Source of the DNA: Clostridia bacterium
GTDB taxonomy: Bacteria; Bacillota; Clostridia; Oscillospirales; CAG-272
Length of the DNA stretch: 12,120 nucleotides
Assembly: GCA_017451975.1 (NCBI GenBank)
Contig: JAFTNI010000189.1
Coordinates: 1-12,120 of the forward strand
Direction: 5' to 3'
Part shown: positions 5,243-12,120 of the stretch, in pieces
Numbering within the stretch: the stretch's first letter is position 1
Layout: every line of letters begins with the position of its first letter
Made by a program: the position numbers and the translations under genes
The notes under the pieces: model-generated
Databases searched by the model: none
The model's input: only the letters and a program-made list of their open reading frames with translations
Told to the model about the DNA's origin: nothing

Positions 5243-6826
5243 ATGTTTACACAAGACGAAAAAATAAACGCCATTACGGAAAAAACGGTAAAAAAGACCG
5301 ATTTCCGCGATATCAGCTCGGAATATACCCTGCCCGATTACCTTCCCGATATTACGCGCCTGCTCCGCGTGAGCGCGAAAGCGGAGCACGCCGAAAAATA
5401 CCTTTCCGCAGACACCGTGGAGTATGACGGCAAAATTATTTACAATATCGTTTACGCCACGGGCGAGGGGGAAATACGCTGCGCCGTTTTCGATGCCGAC
5501 TATATGGGCTCGGTTTCGGTAGGTGAGGGCGAGTTTTCCACAGCGACGGTGGAAACTCACGCAGAAAACGTAAGCTGCCGCCTTTCAAGCCCGCGCAAGC
5601 TCACGCTCAAATGTAAGCTTTGCGCCGCGGTAAGCCTCTGCCCCCTGCGCCCCGCCGAGCCTACCGTAGCGGGCAAAAACGCGCCCGATGCCGAGCAAAA
5701 GCTGCAATACCTCAAAAAAAGAATTGAATTCACAAAAGAAAAATTTGCTGAGGAAAAAAACACGCCCGTAAGCGAAGATATAGAAATAGACCCGGGTATG
5801 CCGCAAATCGAGCGCATTGTTTTCGTAAACCTCACTCCCTGTGCGCTCGACGTGCGCGCCTCGGGCGGCAAAATTTCATATAACGGCGCGCTCATGGCAG
5901 AAATTCTTTACGAAAGCGCAGAGGACGAAAACGGCAGAAACTATGCTTCGCTTTCGCGCGAGGTGCCCGTTTCCGGCACGCTTGAAACGGCAGAAGCAAG
6001 CGAAGAAAGCTTCGCTCTTTGCGATATTGAAGCCACGAATATTTCTTTCCGCCCGCAGACAAACGAGCTTGGCGAAACGAAAACGGTGGAGCTGGATTTC
6101 GATTACAGCATCTATTTCCGCATTTTCAGCAAGGAAGCCTGCGAAGTAACCACAGATATGTACTCCCTGCTTTACGAAAACACAAACGAAAAGGAAAGCT
6201 TTAAATATACCACGCCCGACGCGTGCAGAGTTTTCAATTTCTCCTTTGGCGAAAGCGCGGAGTGCGATGAAGAGGGCTTTGAAAACGTAATTTTTTCAAG
6301 CGCGGAAGCAAGCCTTTCCACCGCAGAAAAAGCGGGATTAAAAACCGCCGTGCAAGGCACCGTCAATTTCTACACTATACTCGCTGGCAGCGGCGGCGCG
6401 TATATAGGCAAAACGATTTCGTTCCCCTTTAAGGCGGAAACTGATATGGGCAGATATTCCGAGCTTTTCTCGTATGTATCGAAGGTTCACACATCGGGGG
6501 CAAACGTGCGCGCCGTGAACGGCAAGCTCTATTGCGATTGCGAAATCACCGTTTGCCTCGCCATTTTCGGCGAAAAAGAGGCAGAGGCACTTTCCTCCAC
6601 CACAATTCATACAGACAGACCTATCGCCGCACCCTCTGGCTTCAACATCGTGCTTTACTACCCCACGCGCGGCGAAAGCCTTTGGTCTGTGGCAAAAAAA
6701 TACAACACCACAACAGAAAGGCTTGCCGCGGCAAACGGCGGCGCAAAGGAGCCGCTCGACGGCAGCGTGCTTATAATACCCTTTGAAAAAACGAAAATGC
6801 CCGCAAAAACCGCGAAAGCGAAGTAG
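5243..6826 (+). CDS. sipL: SPOCS/LysM spore-coat morphogenetic protein, SipL-like
   Basis: This 527-residue protein has the architecture of C. difficile SipL, which binds SpoIVA and anchors the coat to the forespore. SPOCS (DUF3794) repeats are followed by a C-terminal LysM domain. The first SPOCS region begins with FRDISSEYTLPDYLPDITRL (about 21-40) and continues through DGKIIYNIVYATGEGEIRC. A second is visible around GGKISYNGALMAEILYES, and a third at about 360-430. LysM spans about 471-514 (TRGESLWSVAKKYNTTTERL, then LIIPF), followed by a short basic tail. It has no signal peptide or membrane segment, as expected for a mother-cell cytosolic coat protein. Start ATG 5243 has AAGGAA upstream. 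It lies 69 bases after sigK and ends before a bidirectional terminator. The family is sure; SipL orthology rather than another SPOCS/LysM protein is likely. Confidence 0.85.
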   Translation: MFTQDEKINAITEKTVKKTDFRDISSEYTLPDYLPDITRLLRVSAKAEHAEKYLSADTVEYDGKIIYNIVYATGEGEIRCAVFDADYMGSVSVGEGEFSTATVETHAENVSCRLSSPRKLTLKCKLCAAVSLCPLRPAEPTVAGKNAPDAEQKLQYLKKRIEFTKEKFAEEKNTPVSEDIEIDPGMPQIERIVFVNLTPCALDVRASGGKISYNGALMAEILYESAEDENGRNYASLSREVPVSGTLETAEASEESFALCDIEATNISFRPQTNELGETKTVELDFDYSIYFRIFSKEACEVTTDMYSLLYENTNEKESFKYTTPDACRVFNFSFGESAECDEEGFENVIFSSAEASLSTAEKAGLKTAVQGTVNFYTILAGSGGAYIGKTISFPFKAETDMGRYSELFSYVSKVHTSGANVRAVNGKLYCDCEITVCLAIFGEKEAEALSSTTIHTDRPIAAPSGFNIVLYYPTRGESLWSVAKKYNTTTERLAAANGGAKEPLDGSVLIIPFEKTKMPAKTAKAK

Positions 6827-6861
6827 GCAAAAAGAGCATTTCAGCGCAATTTACTATGAAC

Positions 6862-6900
6862 AAAAATATCGGCGGCGGTTTCCCGTCGCCGATATTTTTA
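6862..6900. terminator. Bidirectional terminator between sipL-like and Sel1 genes
   Basis: TATCGGCGGCGG pairs with CCGTCGCCGATA (one G-U pair, TTTC loop), flanked by AAAAA on the left and TTTTTA on the right. It stands between two convergent genes (stops at 6826 and 6912) and can serve both. Confidence 0.93.
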
Positions 6901-6911
6901 TATAACCTGTA

Positions 6912-8705
6912 TTATTTCAGCCGATTAAGTATTTCTGCGGCTTTTTCCTGGCCGTTTGCCGCCGCCTTCAAAAGCCATTCAATAGCTTTTATTTTGTTCA
7001 CGGCAACGCCGCCTTTGCCGTGGAGGTAGAAATCGCCCACGTTATATTGCGCGTTTGCATAGTTCATTTCTGCCGCTTCCAGGAAAAGCTTGAACGCCTT
7101 GGCTTCGTTTTTCTCTATGCCCCAGCCGTTGGCATAGTAATCGCCGAGTATGCAAAGCCCCCAGCCGTCGCGCTTGAGCTCTGCGCGCTTTTTAGCCCAT
7201 TTGAAGGATTCGTAAATGTTGTTTTCCACGTCTATGCCGCTTCCGTAGCGCCAGCGCAGGTTATCTGCCGCCCATTCGTTTCCTTGCTCGCCCGCCATAA
7301 TCATATAGCGCAGAGCCTCTGCGGCGTTTTTAGTGCAGCCGGTTCCGTCAAAAAGCCGCACCGCCGTGTGGTATTGCCCCCAGGCTTCGCCGGCTTCAGC
7401 CGCTTTTTTGTACCATTTTGTAGCTTCAGTTTCGTTTTTTCTTCCGCCAATGCCGTCGCGGTAGCAGTCGCCCAGCATAACGAGCGACCACGTGTTGCCG
7501 GCTTCTGCGGCGGCGTGGTACCACTTGCGCGCCAAAACCTCGTTCTTATCGCCGCAATCACCTCCGCGGTACACCTCGGCAAGCCTTGCCATAAACCAGG
7601 AGTTGCCCGTTTCAGCGGCTTTCTCGTACCATTTAAGCGCTTCCGCTTTGTTCACGGCAGTGCCAACGCCATTACGGTAGCTTTCCGCAAGGTCGTACAT
7701 AGCGTAACTGCGGCCGCCATTCGCCGCGCGCAGGAAAAGTTCGAAGGCTTTTGCGGCGTTTTTCTTAACACCGTGGCCGTCGCGGTACATACAACCGAGC
7801 GCGTGCTGGGCATAGGCATTGCCCTGCGCGTCTGCTTCCTTGTACCATTTAACGGCGGCGGCAAGGTCTTTTTTCACGCCCCTACCGTATTTGTAACATT
7901 CGCCGAGCATATATTTAGCGTGGTGCTCATCGCCGCCCGCCGAAAGCGTAAACCACTTGAAAGCCTTTGCATAATCGCGTTCTACGCCGTTTGCCCAGTA
8001 GAAATATTCGCCGTAATAGAGCTCAGCGCGTGCATCGCCCGCCATGGCTGCCTTTTCCGCCCATTTTACAGCCTCGGCAACGTTGCGCTCGCAGCCCCAA
8101 CCGTATTTGTAGCATTCGCTAAGCTCCACCTGCGACCAGGTGTGATTTTGCATAGCGGCTTTTTTGAAATAATCAAACGTAGCTTTATCGTTCTTTCCCA
8201 CACCGTTGCCCCAGCGGTAGCAAAAGGCAATGCGGTATTGCGCCCAAGGGTGGTTTTTCTCTGCCGCTCTTTTGTAGTAGGAGAAAGCTTTTTCCCAATT
8301 GTCGGCATTCTGGTAGCAGAACGCTATACGCTCGAGGTCATCGGCATCGTCGTATTTTTCAAACGGGAGCAATAGCGGCAGCGCCTCTGCGTATCTTCCC
8401 CTATCGTAAAGCATAACCGCCGCATCGTGGTCTGCACTGCTTGCGCCGCTTCTCACGGCGGCATCGGCATTTTCTTCCTCTCCCGCAGTGCTTGACTTTG
8501 ACGAGGGCGCCGAAGCATCGGCGCAAAACATATCCTCGCGCAGGTTAAAGCCGCAAGATTCGCAAAAAATATCTTCTGCCGAGCATTTTTCGCCGCACTC
8601 GGGGCAAAATACGGTATTATCGCTCTCGAGCTTCGCGCCGCACTCACGGCAGAATTTAGCTTTGCCTGCAACAACGGCACCGCATTTTTTACATTTTCTG
8701 GCCAT
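6912..8705 (-). CDS. Zinc-ribbon and Sel1-repeat protein
   Basis: This 597-residue protein has no signal peptide or membrane segment, so it is probably cytosolic. Two zinc ribbons come first (Cys5/8/19/22 and Cys34/37/48/51), then an acidic, low-complexity Ser/Ala linker (about 60-93). A TPR-like helical pair (about 94-150, DRGRYAEALPLLLPFEKYDD) leads into about 12 tandem Sel1-like repeats of about 36 residues filling 152-597. Typical repeats are AKYMLGECYKYGRGVKKD and TKWYKKAAEAG. Sel1 repeats form alpha-alpha superhelices that act as protein-binding scaffolds; no catalytic domain is present and the partner is unknown. Start ATG 8705 has AAGGAG 9 bases upstream. It is a single gene, convergent with sipL, with no reliable promoter seen. 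Family sure, role unknown. Confidence 0.92.
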   Translation of the reverse strand: MARKCKKCGAVVAGKAKFCRECGAKLESDNTVFCPECGEKCSAEDIFCESCGFNLREDMFCADASAPSSKSSTAGEEENADAAVRSGASSADHDAAVMLYDRGRYAEALPLLLPFEKYDDADDLERIAFCYQNADNWEKAFSYYKRAAEKNHPWAQYRIAFCYRWGNGVGKNDKATFDYFKKAAMQNHTWSQVELSECYKYGWGCERNVAEAVKWAEKAAMAGDARAELYYGEYFYWANGVERDYAKAFKWFTLSAGGDEHHAKYMLGECYKYGRGVKKDLAAAVKWYKEADAQGNAYAQHALGCMYRDGHGVKKNAAKAFELFLRAANGGRSYAMYDLAESYRNGVGTAVNKAEALKWYEKAAETGNSWFMARLAEVYRGGDCGDKNEVLARKWYHAAAEAGNTWSLVMLGDCYRDGIGGRKNETEATKWYKKAAEAGEAWGQYHTAVRLFDGTGCTKNAAEALRYMIMAGEQGNEWAADNLRWRYGSGIDVENNIYESFKWAKKRAELKRDGWGLCILGDYYANGWGIEKNEAKAFKLFLEAAEMNYANAQYNVGDFYLHGKGGVAVNKIKAIEWLLKAAANGQEKAAEILNRLK

Positions 8706-8948
8706 ATATCTTTCTCCTTGTTATATTTATACCCCGTATAAGGTATATCTGTTTTTATCGTTTCAAAAAAGTGAAATCAGTTCATATCGTATATATTTTA
8801 TCATATGCGCCGTACAATATCAAGCGAATTTGCGCGATTCGGCAACATTTTTGCATTCAAAATACGCAAGCAACATGATAATGAATTTATCGCTTTATGG
8901 CAACATAAATATTTTTCTAAAATTTTTCTAATAAAAATTATAAAACAC
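8706..8948. other. AT-rich intergenic stretch, no gene seen
   Basis: I see no coding region here. It holds the Sel1 gene ribosome binding site. Just upstream is a 6-8-6 inverted repeat, TATACC (8728-8733) and GGTATA (8742-8747), in the expected promoter zone of that gene, which could be an operator. A second short palindrome, TTTCA-AAAAAG-TGAAA, lies near 8761-8776. Neither can be tied to a known regulator. The rest up to the tRNA promoter is AT-rich without clear structure. Confidence 0.5.
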
Positions 8949-8977
8949 TTGACAAATCAATTTATATGTGGTAGAAT
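8949..8977 (+). promoter_or_regulatory. Sigma-A promoter of tRNA-Ser
   Basis: A perfect TTGACA (8949-8954), a 17-base spacer and TAGAAT (8972-8977) put the start point near 8984, about 40 bases ahead of the mature tRNA. Strength and spacing suit a stable RNA gene. Confidence 0.9.
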
Positions 8978-9024
8978 GAATAAGCCTTGTAAGAGAGGCG
9001 CAAATTTAATATTTTATTTTATTC

Positions 9025-9119
9025 GGAGAAGTACTCAAGAGGCCGAAGAGGCGCCCCTGCTAAGGGTGTAGGTCGGGCTATTATCCGGCGCGAGAGTTCA
9101 AATCTCTCCTTCTCCGCCA
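9025..9119 (+). tRNA. tRNA-Ser(GCU)
   Basis: The 95-base class II tRNA has its acceptor stem GGAGAAG (9025-9031) paired with CTTCTCC and a D-arm closed by CTC/GAG. Anticodon stem CGCCC/GGGTG carries the loop CTGCTAA, with anticodon GCT at 9059-9061. A long variable arm follows, typical of serine. The T-arm GAGAG-TTCAAAT-CTCTC, discriminator G and encoded CCA (9117-9119) complete it. It reads AGC/AGU codons. A strong promoter precedes it and an 18-bp terminator hairpin begins at its last base. Confidence 0.97.
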
Positions 9120-9158
9120 AAAGAAAAAAGAACATCGTTTGATGTTCTTTTTTCTTTT
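9120..9158 (+). terminator. Intrinsic terminator of tRNA-Ser
   Basis: A perfect 18-bp inverted repeat with a GTTT loop (9119-9136 with 9141-9158) gives TTCTTTTTTCTTTT on its 3' side. It begins at the final A of the tRNA CCA end. Confidence 0.88.
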
Positions 9159-9222
9159 CGTAGCATAGGTGCATATTTGAACTTCATCGCAACGGATAAT
9201 TCCGGCGGGGGTTAGCGAAACC

Positions 9223-9248
9223 AAAACAGCCTGAACGGCTGTTTTTTT
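9223..9248 (+). terminator. Terminator-like hairpin inside the tRNA-adjacent element
   Basis: AAAACAGCC (9223-9231) pairs with GGCTGTTTT (9237-9245) around a 5-base loop and runs into TTTTTTT. It has the classic intrinsic terminator form but follows no recognisable gene, so it may belong to an RNA or to the element itself. Confidence 0.7.
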
Positions 9249-9255
9249 GAGCGAT

Positions 9256-9321
9256 GTCGCCCCAAGTGCGAGTTTTGAAGCAAATCTGTGATTTGTGTGC
9301 AAAACGACACACGACGGCGAC
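9256..9321. other. Nested 66-base imperfect stem-loop in the tRNA-adjacent element
   Basis: Three complementary blocks are nested: GTCGCC (9256-9261) with GGCGAC (9316-9321), GTTTTG (9272-9277) with CAAAAC (9300-9305), and CAAATC (9281-9286) with GATTTG (9290-9295) around a TGT loop. The two 10-base segments between the outer and middle blocks are nearly unpaired but equal in length. It ends 9 bases before the copied tRNA 3' end. It could be a structured RNA or a folded DNA site; its function is unknown. Confidence 0.6.
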
Positions 9322-9330
9322 TGGGCAGCT

Positions 9331-9349
9331 AATCTCTCCTTCTCCGCCA
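9331..9349 (+). repeat. 19-bp direct copy of the tRNA-Ser 3' end, attachment-site-like
   Basis: This segment is identical to 9101-9119, the T-loop 3' half through the acceptor stem and CCA of tRNA-Ser, exactly 230 bases downstream. Identity stops at both edges. Such a partial tRNA 3' duplication is what tyrosine-recombinase elements leave at tRNA sites. No integrase is in the window, so this may be a deleted island, a very small element, or the remnant of a tandem tRNA gene. Confidence 0.75.
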
Positions 9350-9352
9350 CTC

Positions 9353-9389
9353 AAGTCCACAATAGTAATATTGTGGACTTTGTTTTTTT
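9353..9389 (+). terminator. Intrinsic terminator after the tRNA 3'-end copy
   Basis: AAGTCCACAATA (9353-9364) pairs perfectly with TATTGTGGACTT (9369-9380) around a GTAA loop and is followed by TG and a run of seven T. It begins 4 bases past the copied CCA, where the native terminator of the original tRNA gene would be expected. Confidence 0.85.
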
Positions 9390-9397
9390 ATACCACC

Positions 9398-9631
9398 TTA
9401 CTTAATGCAAACATCTTCAATCTGTCTGTTGGGCATCAGGTTAATGAGCTTAACTTCCTCGTTGCAAACTATGCAGGTATGCTCGTCGAGGTCTAGTATT
9501 TCGATAAGACATACGAAATCTGCACCGATAGACACGGCTTTCTGTAGTGATTCAAGCATGTTTTCAAGGTAGCAGATTTCGGGTCTTTCCAGCAGTTCAA
9601 CCTTTAATGCTTTGATGTGGTGTTCTTTCAT
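9398..9631 (-). CDS. Short DUF3846-like protein, probably C-terminally truncated
   Basis: The 77-residue product keeps the order of DUF3846 motifs as I know them. These are a basic/hydrophobic start (IKALKVELLERP), a LESLQKAV helix (27-34), and IVCNEEVKLINLMPNR (54-69), where the family has CNEEGKL..LP.NR. Family members normally continue about 20 more residues after the NR motif. This one stops 8 residues later, just before the terminator beside the tRNA 3'-end copy, so the C-terminus seems lost. DUF3846 has no known activity and is common in phages and conjugative elements of gut Bacillota. Start ATG 9631 has a good AAGGAG. A terminator-like hairpin ends only 17 bases before it, leaving no room for its own promoter, so expression would need read-through from the esterase operon. 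Confidence 0.65.
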   Translation of the reverse strand: MKEHHIKALKVELLERPEICYLENMLESLQKAVSIGADFVCLIEILDLDEHTCIVCNEEVKLINLMPNRQIEDVCIK

Positions 9632-9647
9632 AATATATACTCCTTAC

Positions 9648-9683
9648 AAAAAGATATCCCCGGTGAAGTCAATCATCGGGGAT
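9648..9683 (-). terminator. Intrinsic terminator of the symporter-esterase operon
   Basis: On the minus strand ATCCCCGATGA (9683-9673) pairs with TCACCGGGGAT (9666-9656) with one G-U pair and a 6-base loop, followed by ATCTTTTT ending at 9648. It lies 74 bases past the esterase stop. Only 16 bases separate it from the DUF3846-like start codon. Confidence 0.8.
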
Positions 9684-9756
9684 TCAATGTAATTATATAT
9701 AGTTATGAATGAGAGGCTTGTGGGATATTATAACGTGATCAGAATTTTTTATATAC

Positions 9757-11109
9757 TTACTCACCAGAGGACTTATTTGCGAACATATTGTACCACAGCT
9801 TAATTTGGCTGACCTTGCCCATAGCGGTTTCTCCTTCGCCGATGCGAAGAGTACCGTTTTTTGATGATGCCCACATAGGAAGTCCGCTTCTGTTCGGATC
9901 GCCTGATTTGGCAAAGTTCGTCAAGTAATCTGTCATCTGCTCGCTAATGGAGTAATCTTTTTCCTCCATCGGTCGCCAGCATCTGTCAAGTGTTCCGAAC
10001 CAGTACCAAAGATCGCTTGAATGCCACGCACCTCGACTGTCACCGGGCAAACGGCGGTCAAACATCCAGGTGTAAGACGGCTTCTCTTGCGCATCGCACC
10101 ATTTTTTTGCAAGCGAAAACAGCATCGGTGCGCCGAAATCTTCACTAGTAGAACCGCACATATATGAAATTTTATGATGCCTACCTGAACGGAGGATATC
10201 CACTCCGTTTCCCGTGATAAGCTCACCGTCCTGACAAGGGAAAGCCGCCACGCCGCCTCCCTTGATTTCTTTTTTAGCTGTCTGCCAAGCTTCAAAAAGC
10301 TTTTCCGGGGCAGCAGCACGGAATTCTTTCAAATTTTCACAATCTGCCTTTTTCATAACAGCGTGCCAAAAATCGTAATGCTTGCTTGCAGGAGCATAGG
10401 ACATAAGCCTGCTTACTCCGCTGCCGCTACACATCACAGCCTTTTGGAAAAGACCTTCAGCGATGGGGCTCAGACAATGAAGCTGAATACTCATAGCTCC
10501 CGCACTCTGTCCAAAGACGGTAATATTGTCGGGGTTTCCGCCAAAAGCTGCAATATTATCCTTAATCCACCTAACGGCGGTAAGCTGATCGTAAAGTCCG
10601 TAGTTTCCTGTTTTACCCGCCTCCTCTGCCAATTCGGGCAGAGACATAAATCCGAGCGGACCGAGACGGTAATTGATAGTAACACCGATAACACCCTTGG
10701 TAGGCCATACGGGACCATCAAAATGCTTTTCATGGCCGCATCCTCCGGTGAAGCTACCGCCGTGTATGGCAATCAAAACGGGCAGATTGTCTCCCGGTTT
10801 GGCATTTTCGGGAGCGAATATATTCAAAAACAGACAGTCTTCGCTGTAGGTATATGTCTCGCCCTTGCGAAATTCGTTATAATAAAAATACTTTTTGGGG
10901 TTCTCCTCTTCATTGTAGAAGGAACGTGGCTGATAGCAGCAATTTCCGTAACGGGTGGCATCCAGGATTCCATCCCAAGAAGTAATCTGCTTGGGATATT
11001 CCCAACGCCCAGCCGTCGCATAGCGGATTCCTTTATAGGCAACCGTTCCCGGGACGCGTCCGACGCAGCCTTTTACCTGTCCGCACGGAGTATTAACAAT
11101 ATATTCCAT
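9757..11109 (-). CDS. Type-B carboxylesterase (para-nitrobenzyl esterase family)
   Basis: The 450-residue alpha/beta-hydrolase cleaves carboxylic esters. Oxyanion-hole block HGGSF is at 116-120, the type-B signature EDCLFLN at 90-96, and the nucleophile elbow GQSAG at 200-204 with Ser202. Candidate acid is Glu323 (or Asp324) and candidate histidine is His363 in GAWHSSDL. There is no signal peptide, so it acts inside the cell. Start: ATG 11109 is one base after the symporter stop, with GAAGGAG inside the symporter's last codons. An ATG at 11133 would overlap the symporter and lacks this spacing. The coupling implies de-esterification of a substrate imported by that symporter, perhaps an acylated sugar; the true substrate is unknown. 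The family usually runs 450-550 residues, so it is short but complete. Confidence 0.93.
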   Translation of the reverse strand: MEYIVNTPCGQVKGCVGRVPGTVAYKGIRYATAGRWEYPKQITSWDGILDATRYGNCCYQPRSFYNEEENPKKYFYYNEFRKGETYTYSEDCLFLNIFAPENAKPGDNLPVLIAIHGGSFTGGCGHEKHFDGPVWPTKGVIGVTINYRLGPLGFMSLPELAEEAGKTGNYGLYDQLTAVRWIKDNIAAFGGNPDNITVFGQSAGAMSIQLHCLSPIAEGLFQKAVMCSGSGVSRLMSYAPASKHYDFWHAVMKKADCENLKEFRAAAPEKLFEAWQTAKKEIKGGGVAAFPCQDGELITGNGVDILRSGRHHKISYMCGSTSEDFGAPMLFSLAKKWCDAQEKPSYTWMFDRRLPGDSRGAWHSSDLWYWFGTLDRCWRPMEEKDYSISEQMTDYLTNFAKSGDPNRSGLPMWASSKNGTLRIGEGETAMGKVSQIKLWYNMFANKSSGE

Positions 11110-11110
11110 A

Positions 11111-12120
11111 TTATTCTCCTTCATTGGCAGCACCGCTTGCCGCCGAATCCAACTTTGCAGTTTTTATCTTTTCTCGTGTATCGGGTGTGATGTTCCAAAC
11201 GAATTTGAAAGCAGCCCACGAGCCGAGAATGAATATTGCGGGAACAAGCACGCAAATTATCTTCATACCCAAAACCGTACCCGCTGTCTGCACCTCTGCC
11301 GTGCCCTCGTATCCGATCCAGCCGAGGGCGTAGAGAGCAACTCCCTGACCGATCGTCTGACCGATTCGCCGAGCGAGGTTGAACGTGCCGTATATCGATC
11401 CTTCGGTTCGTTTACCCGTGACGTATTCATTATAATCGATCGCTTCGCCAACGAGTCCCCATTGCATCTGCACGGAAACCATTGCAAATCCCGTACCCAC
11501 GCCCAGCATTACACCGTACACAAGCGGATGAACATCCATAACCATATGCATCGCGAAAAGCGCAGCGCAGCATGTGCCGCCGGCAAGGAGAGAGAGGCGT
11601 ATCAGCTTTTGCAGATCGTATTTTTTACAAAGGAAAGGAACTGCTACCATTGCGCCCACCATAAAGGGTGCGGACAGAATAGAGCCTATCGACTGATACG
11701 TAACATCGTGATATACTGCCGAGTACATATACATACCGAGCGCATTGGAAGCATATTGCATCGTACAGTTGCAAATACCGTGAATGCACAGCGCAACGAA
11801 GGGGCGGTTTCTTACAAGTACGGCAAATATGTCGGTGATCTTGATATTTTCAGGATTGGTAGCCGTATTGACCACAACGCGCTCCTCGGTCAGGGCGTAA
11901 TGGAACAGACAAACGATAAATCCGATGACTGCACATCCGACACCGACGATCATATAGCCAGTTGTTTCGCGTTCACCGAAAGCGGCGATGATCAGCGGTG
12001 CAACGATGCCGGGAATAGCGTTGCCGAAGCCCGAGCCCGCGCCGCGTGCAGATGAAAGGGACGCGCGCTCAACGTCGTTCGTCGACATAGCTGAAAGCAA
12101 TGCTCCCATCGGTATATTGA
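11111..12120 (-). CDS. GPH-family cation:sugar symporter of the MFS superfamily (partial, N-terminus outside window)
   Basis: The visible 336 residues or so are the C-terminal two-thirds of a glycoside-pentoside-hexuronide:cation symporter (YicJ/XynP/UidB type). Diagnostic stretches are the NIPMGALLSAMS block at the window edge, then VERASLSSARGAGSGFGN. A later block reads VGEAIDYNEYVTGKRTEGSIYG followed by FNLARRIGQTIGQGVALYAL. About eight hydrophobic segments follow, ending in a soluble tail with TPDTREKIK. The frame is open through the right edge, so ATGs near 12109 are internal. It is the first gene seen of an operon with the esterase. GPH members import glycosides, pentosides or hexuronides with Na+ or H+; the exact sugar cannot be read from the sequence. 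Confidence 0.93.
   Translation of the reverse strand, partial: NIPMGALLSAMSTNDVERASLSSARGAGSGFGNAIPGIVAPLIIAAFGERETTGYMIVGVGCAVIGFIVCLFHYALTEERVVVNTATNPENIKITDIFAVLVRNRPFVALCIHGICNCTMQYASNALGMYMYSAVYHDVTYQSIGSILSAPFMVGAMVAVPFLCKKYDLQKLIRLSLLAGGTCCAALFAMHMVMDVHPLVYGVMLGVGTGFAMVSVQMQWGLVGEAIDYNEYVTGKRTEGSIYGTFNLARRIGQTIGQGVALYALGWIGYEGTAEVQTAGTVLGMKIICVLVPAIFILGSWAAFKFVWNITPDTREKIKTAKLDSAASGAANEGE

Noticed and set aside
7020..8375. Long plus-strand open frame (451 codons) opposite the Sel1 gene
   Set aside because: It mirrors the Sel1 repeats in antisense, so the periodic composition keeps the frame open. No start signals were seen, and the minus-strand reading is a clear family member.
9081..9350. 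Minus-strand open frame of 89 codons spanning tRNA-Ser and the structured element
   Set aside because: It reads antisense through the whole 3' half of a clear tRNA and a terminator hairpin, and has no ribosome binding site. It is a chance frame of the kind often mis-annotated next to tRNAs.
9120..9380. CRISPR array or tandem repeats in the hairpin-rich region
   Set aside because: There is only one repeated pair (19 bp, tRNA-derived) and the hairpins differ in sequence, so there is no repeat-spacer periodicity.
11110..11133. ATG 11133 or 11124 as the esterase start
   Set aside because: Both lie inside the symporter gene, whereas ATG 11109 follows GAAGGAG at proper spacing and gives a normal esterase N-terminus.

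Overview
The window looks like chromosomal DNA from an endospore-forming member of the Clostridia (Bacillota), probably a gut lineage. The evidence is three recognisable sporulation genes (spoIIR, sigK with a pro-sequence, and a sipL-like SPOCS/LysM gene), AAGGAG-type ribosome binding sites, a lysine riboswitch in front of a NhaC-family transporter, and plain intrinsic terminators throughout. Species cannot be told from the sequence.

Layout. (1) 1-1244, minus: a sigma-A promoter, an L-box (lysine) riboswitch with its own terminator, and a NhaC-family transporter running off the left edge. Together they form a lysine-repressed transport unit; the transporter carries an odd pair of CXXCXGXG motifs. 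(2) 1299-2575, minus: a secreted protein with two cadherin-like repeats and C-terminal SLH domains, closed by a perfect hairpin. (3) 2701-5173: spoIIR (plus) behind a forespore-type promoter, a Ppx/GppA phosphatase (minus) whose 3' end overlaps spoIIR by 41 bp, and sigK (plus) diverging from the phosphatase. (4) 5177-6900: the sipL-like spore morphogenesis gene behind a sigma-E-like promoter, ended by a bidirectional terminator. (5) 6912-8705, minus: a cytosolic protein with two zinc ribbons and about 12 Sel1 repeats. (6) 8949-9389: tRNA-Ser(GCU), its terminator, and about 210 bp of highly structured non-coding DNA ending in an exact 19-bp copy of the tRNA 3' end. This has the look of an attachment-site scar. 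(7) 9398-12120, minus: a truncated DUF3846 gene, a type-B carboxylesterase and a GPH-family sugar symporter cut by the right edge. The last two are one operon, with the esterase start codon one base after the symporter stop.

How the parts work together. spoIIR (a forespore signal activating pro-sigma-E), sigK (late mother-cell sigma factor) and sipL (coat-basement attachment) belong to successive stages of one sporulation programme, and the promoter-like motifs in front of them fit forespore, mother-cell and mother-cell classes respectively. The right-hand third looks like accessory DNA next to a tRNA: a catabolic esterase/transporter pair plus a mobilome-type DUF3846 remnant. I found no integrase, CRISPR array or defence system in the window. 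The least explained parts are the 9120-9349 element at the tRNA and the zinc-motif insertion in the lysine-regulated transporter.
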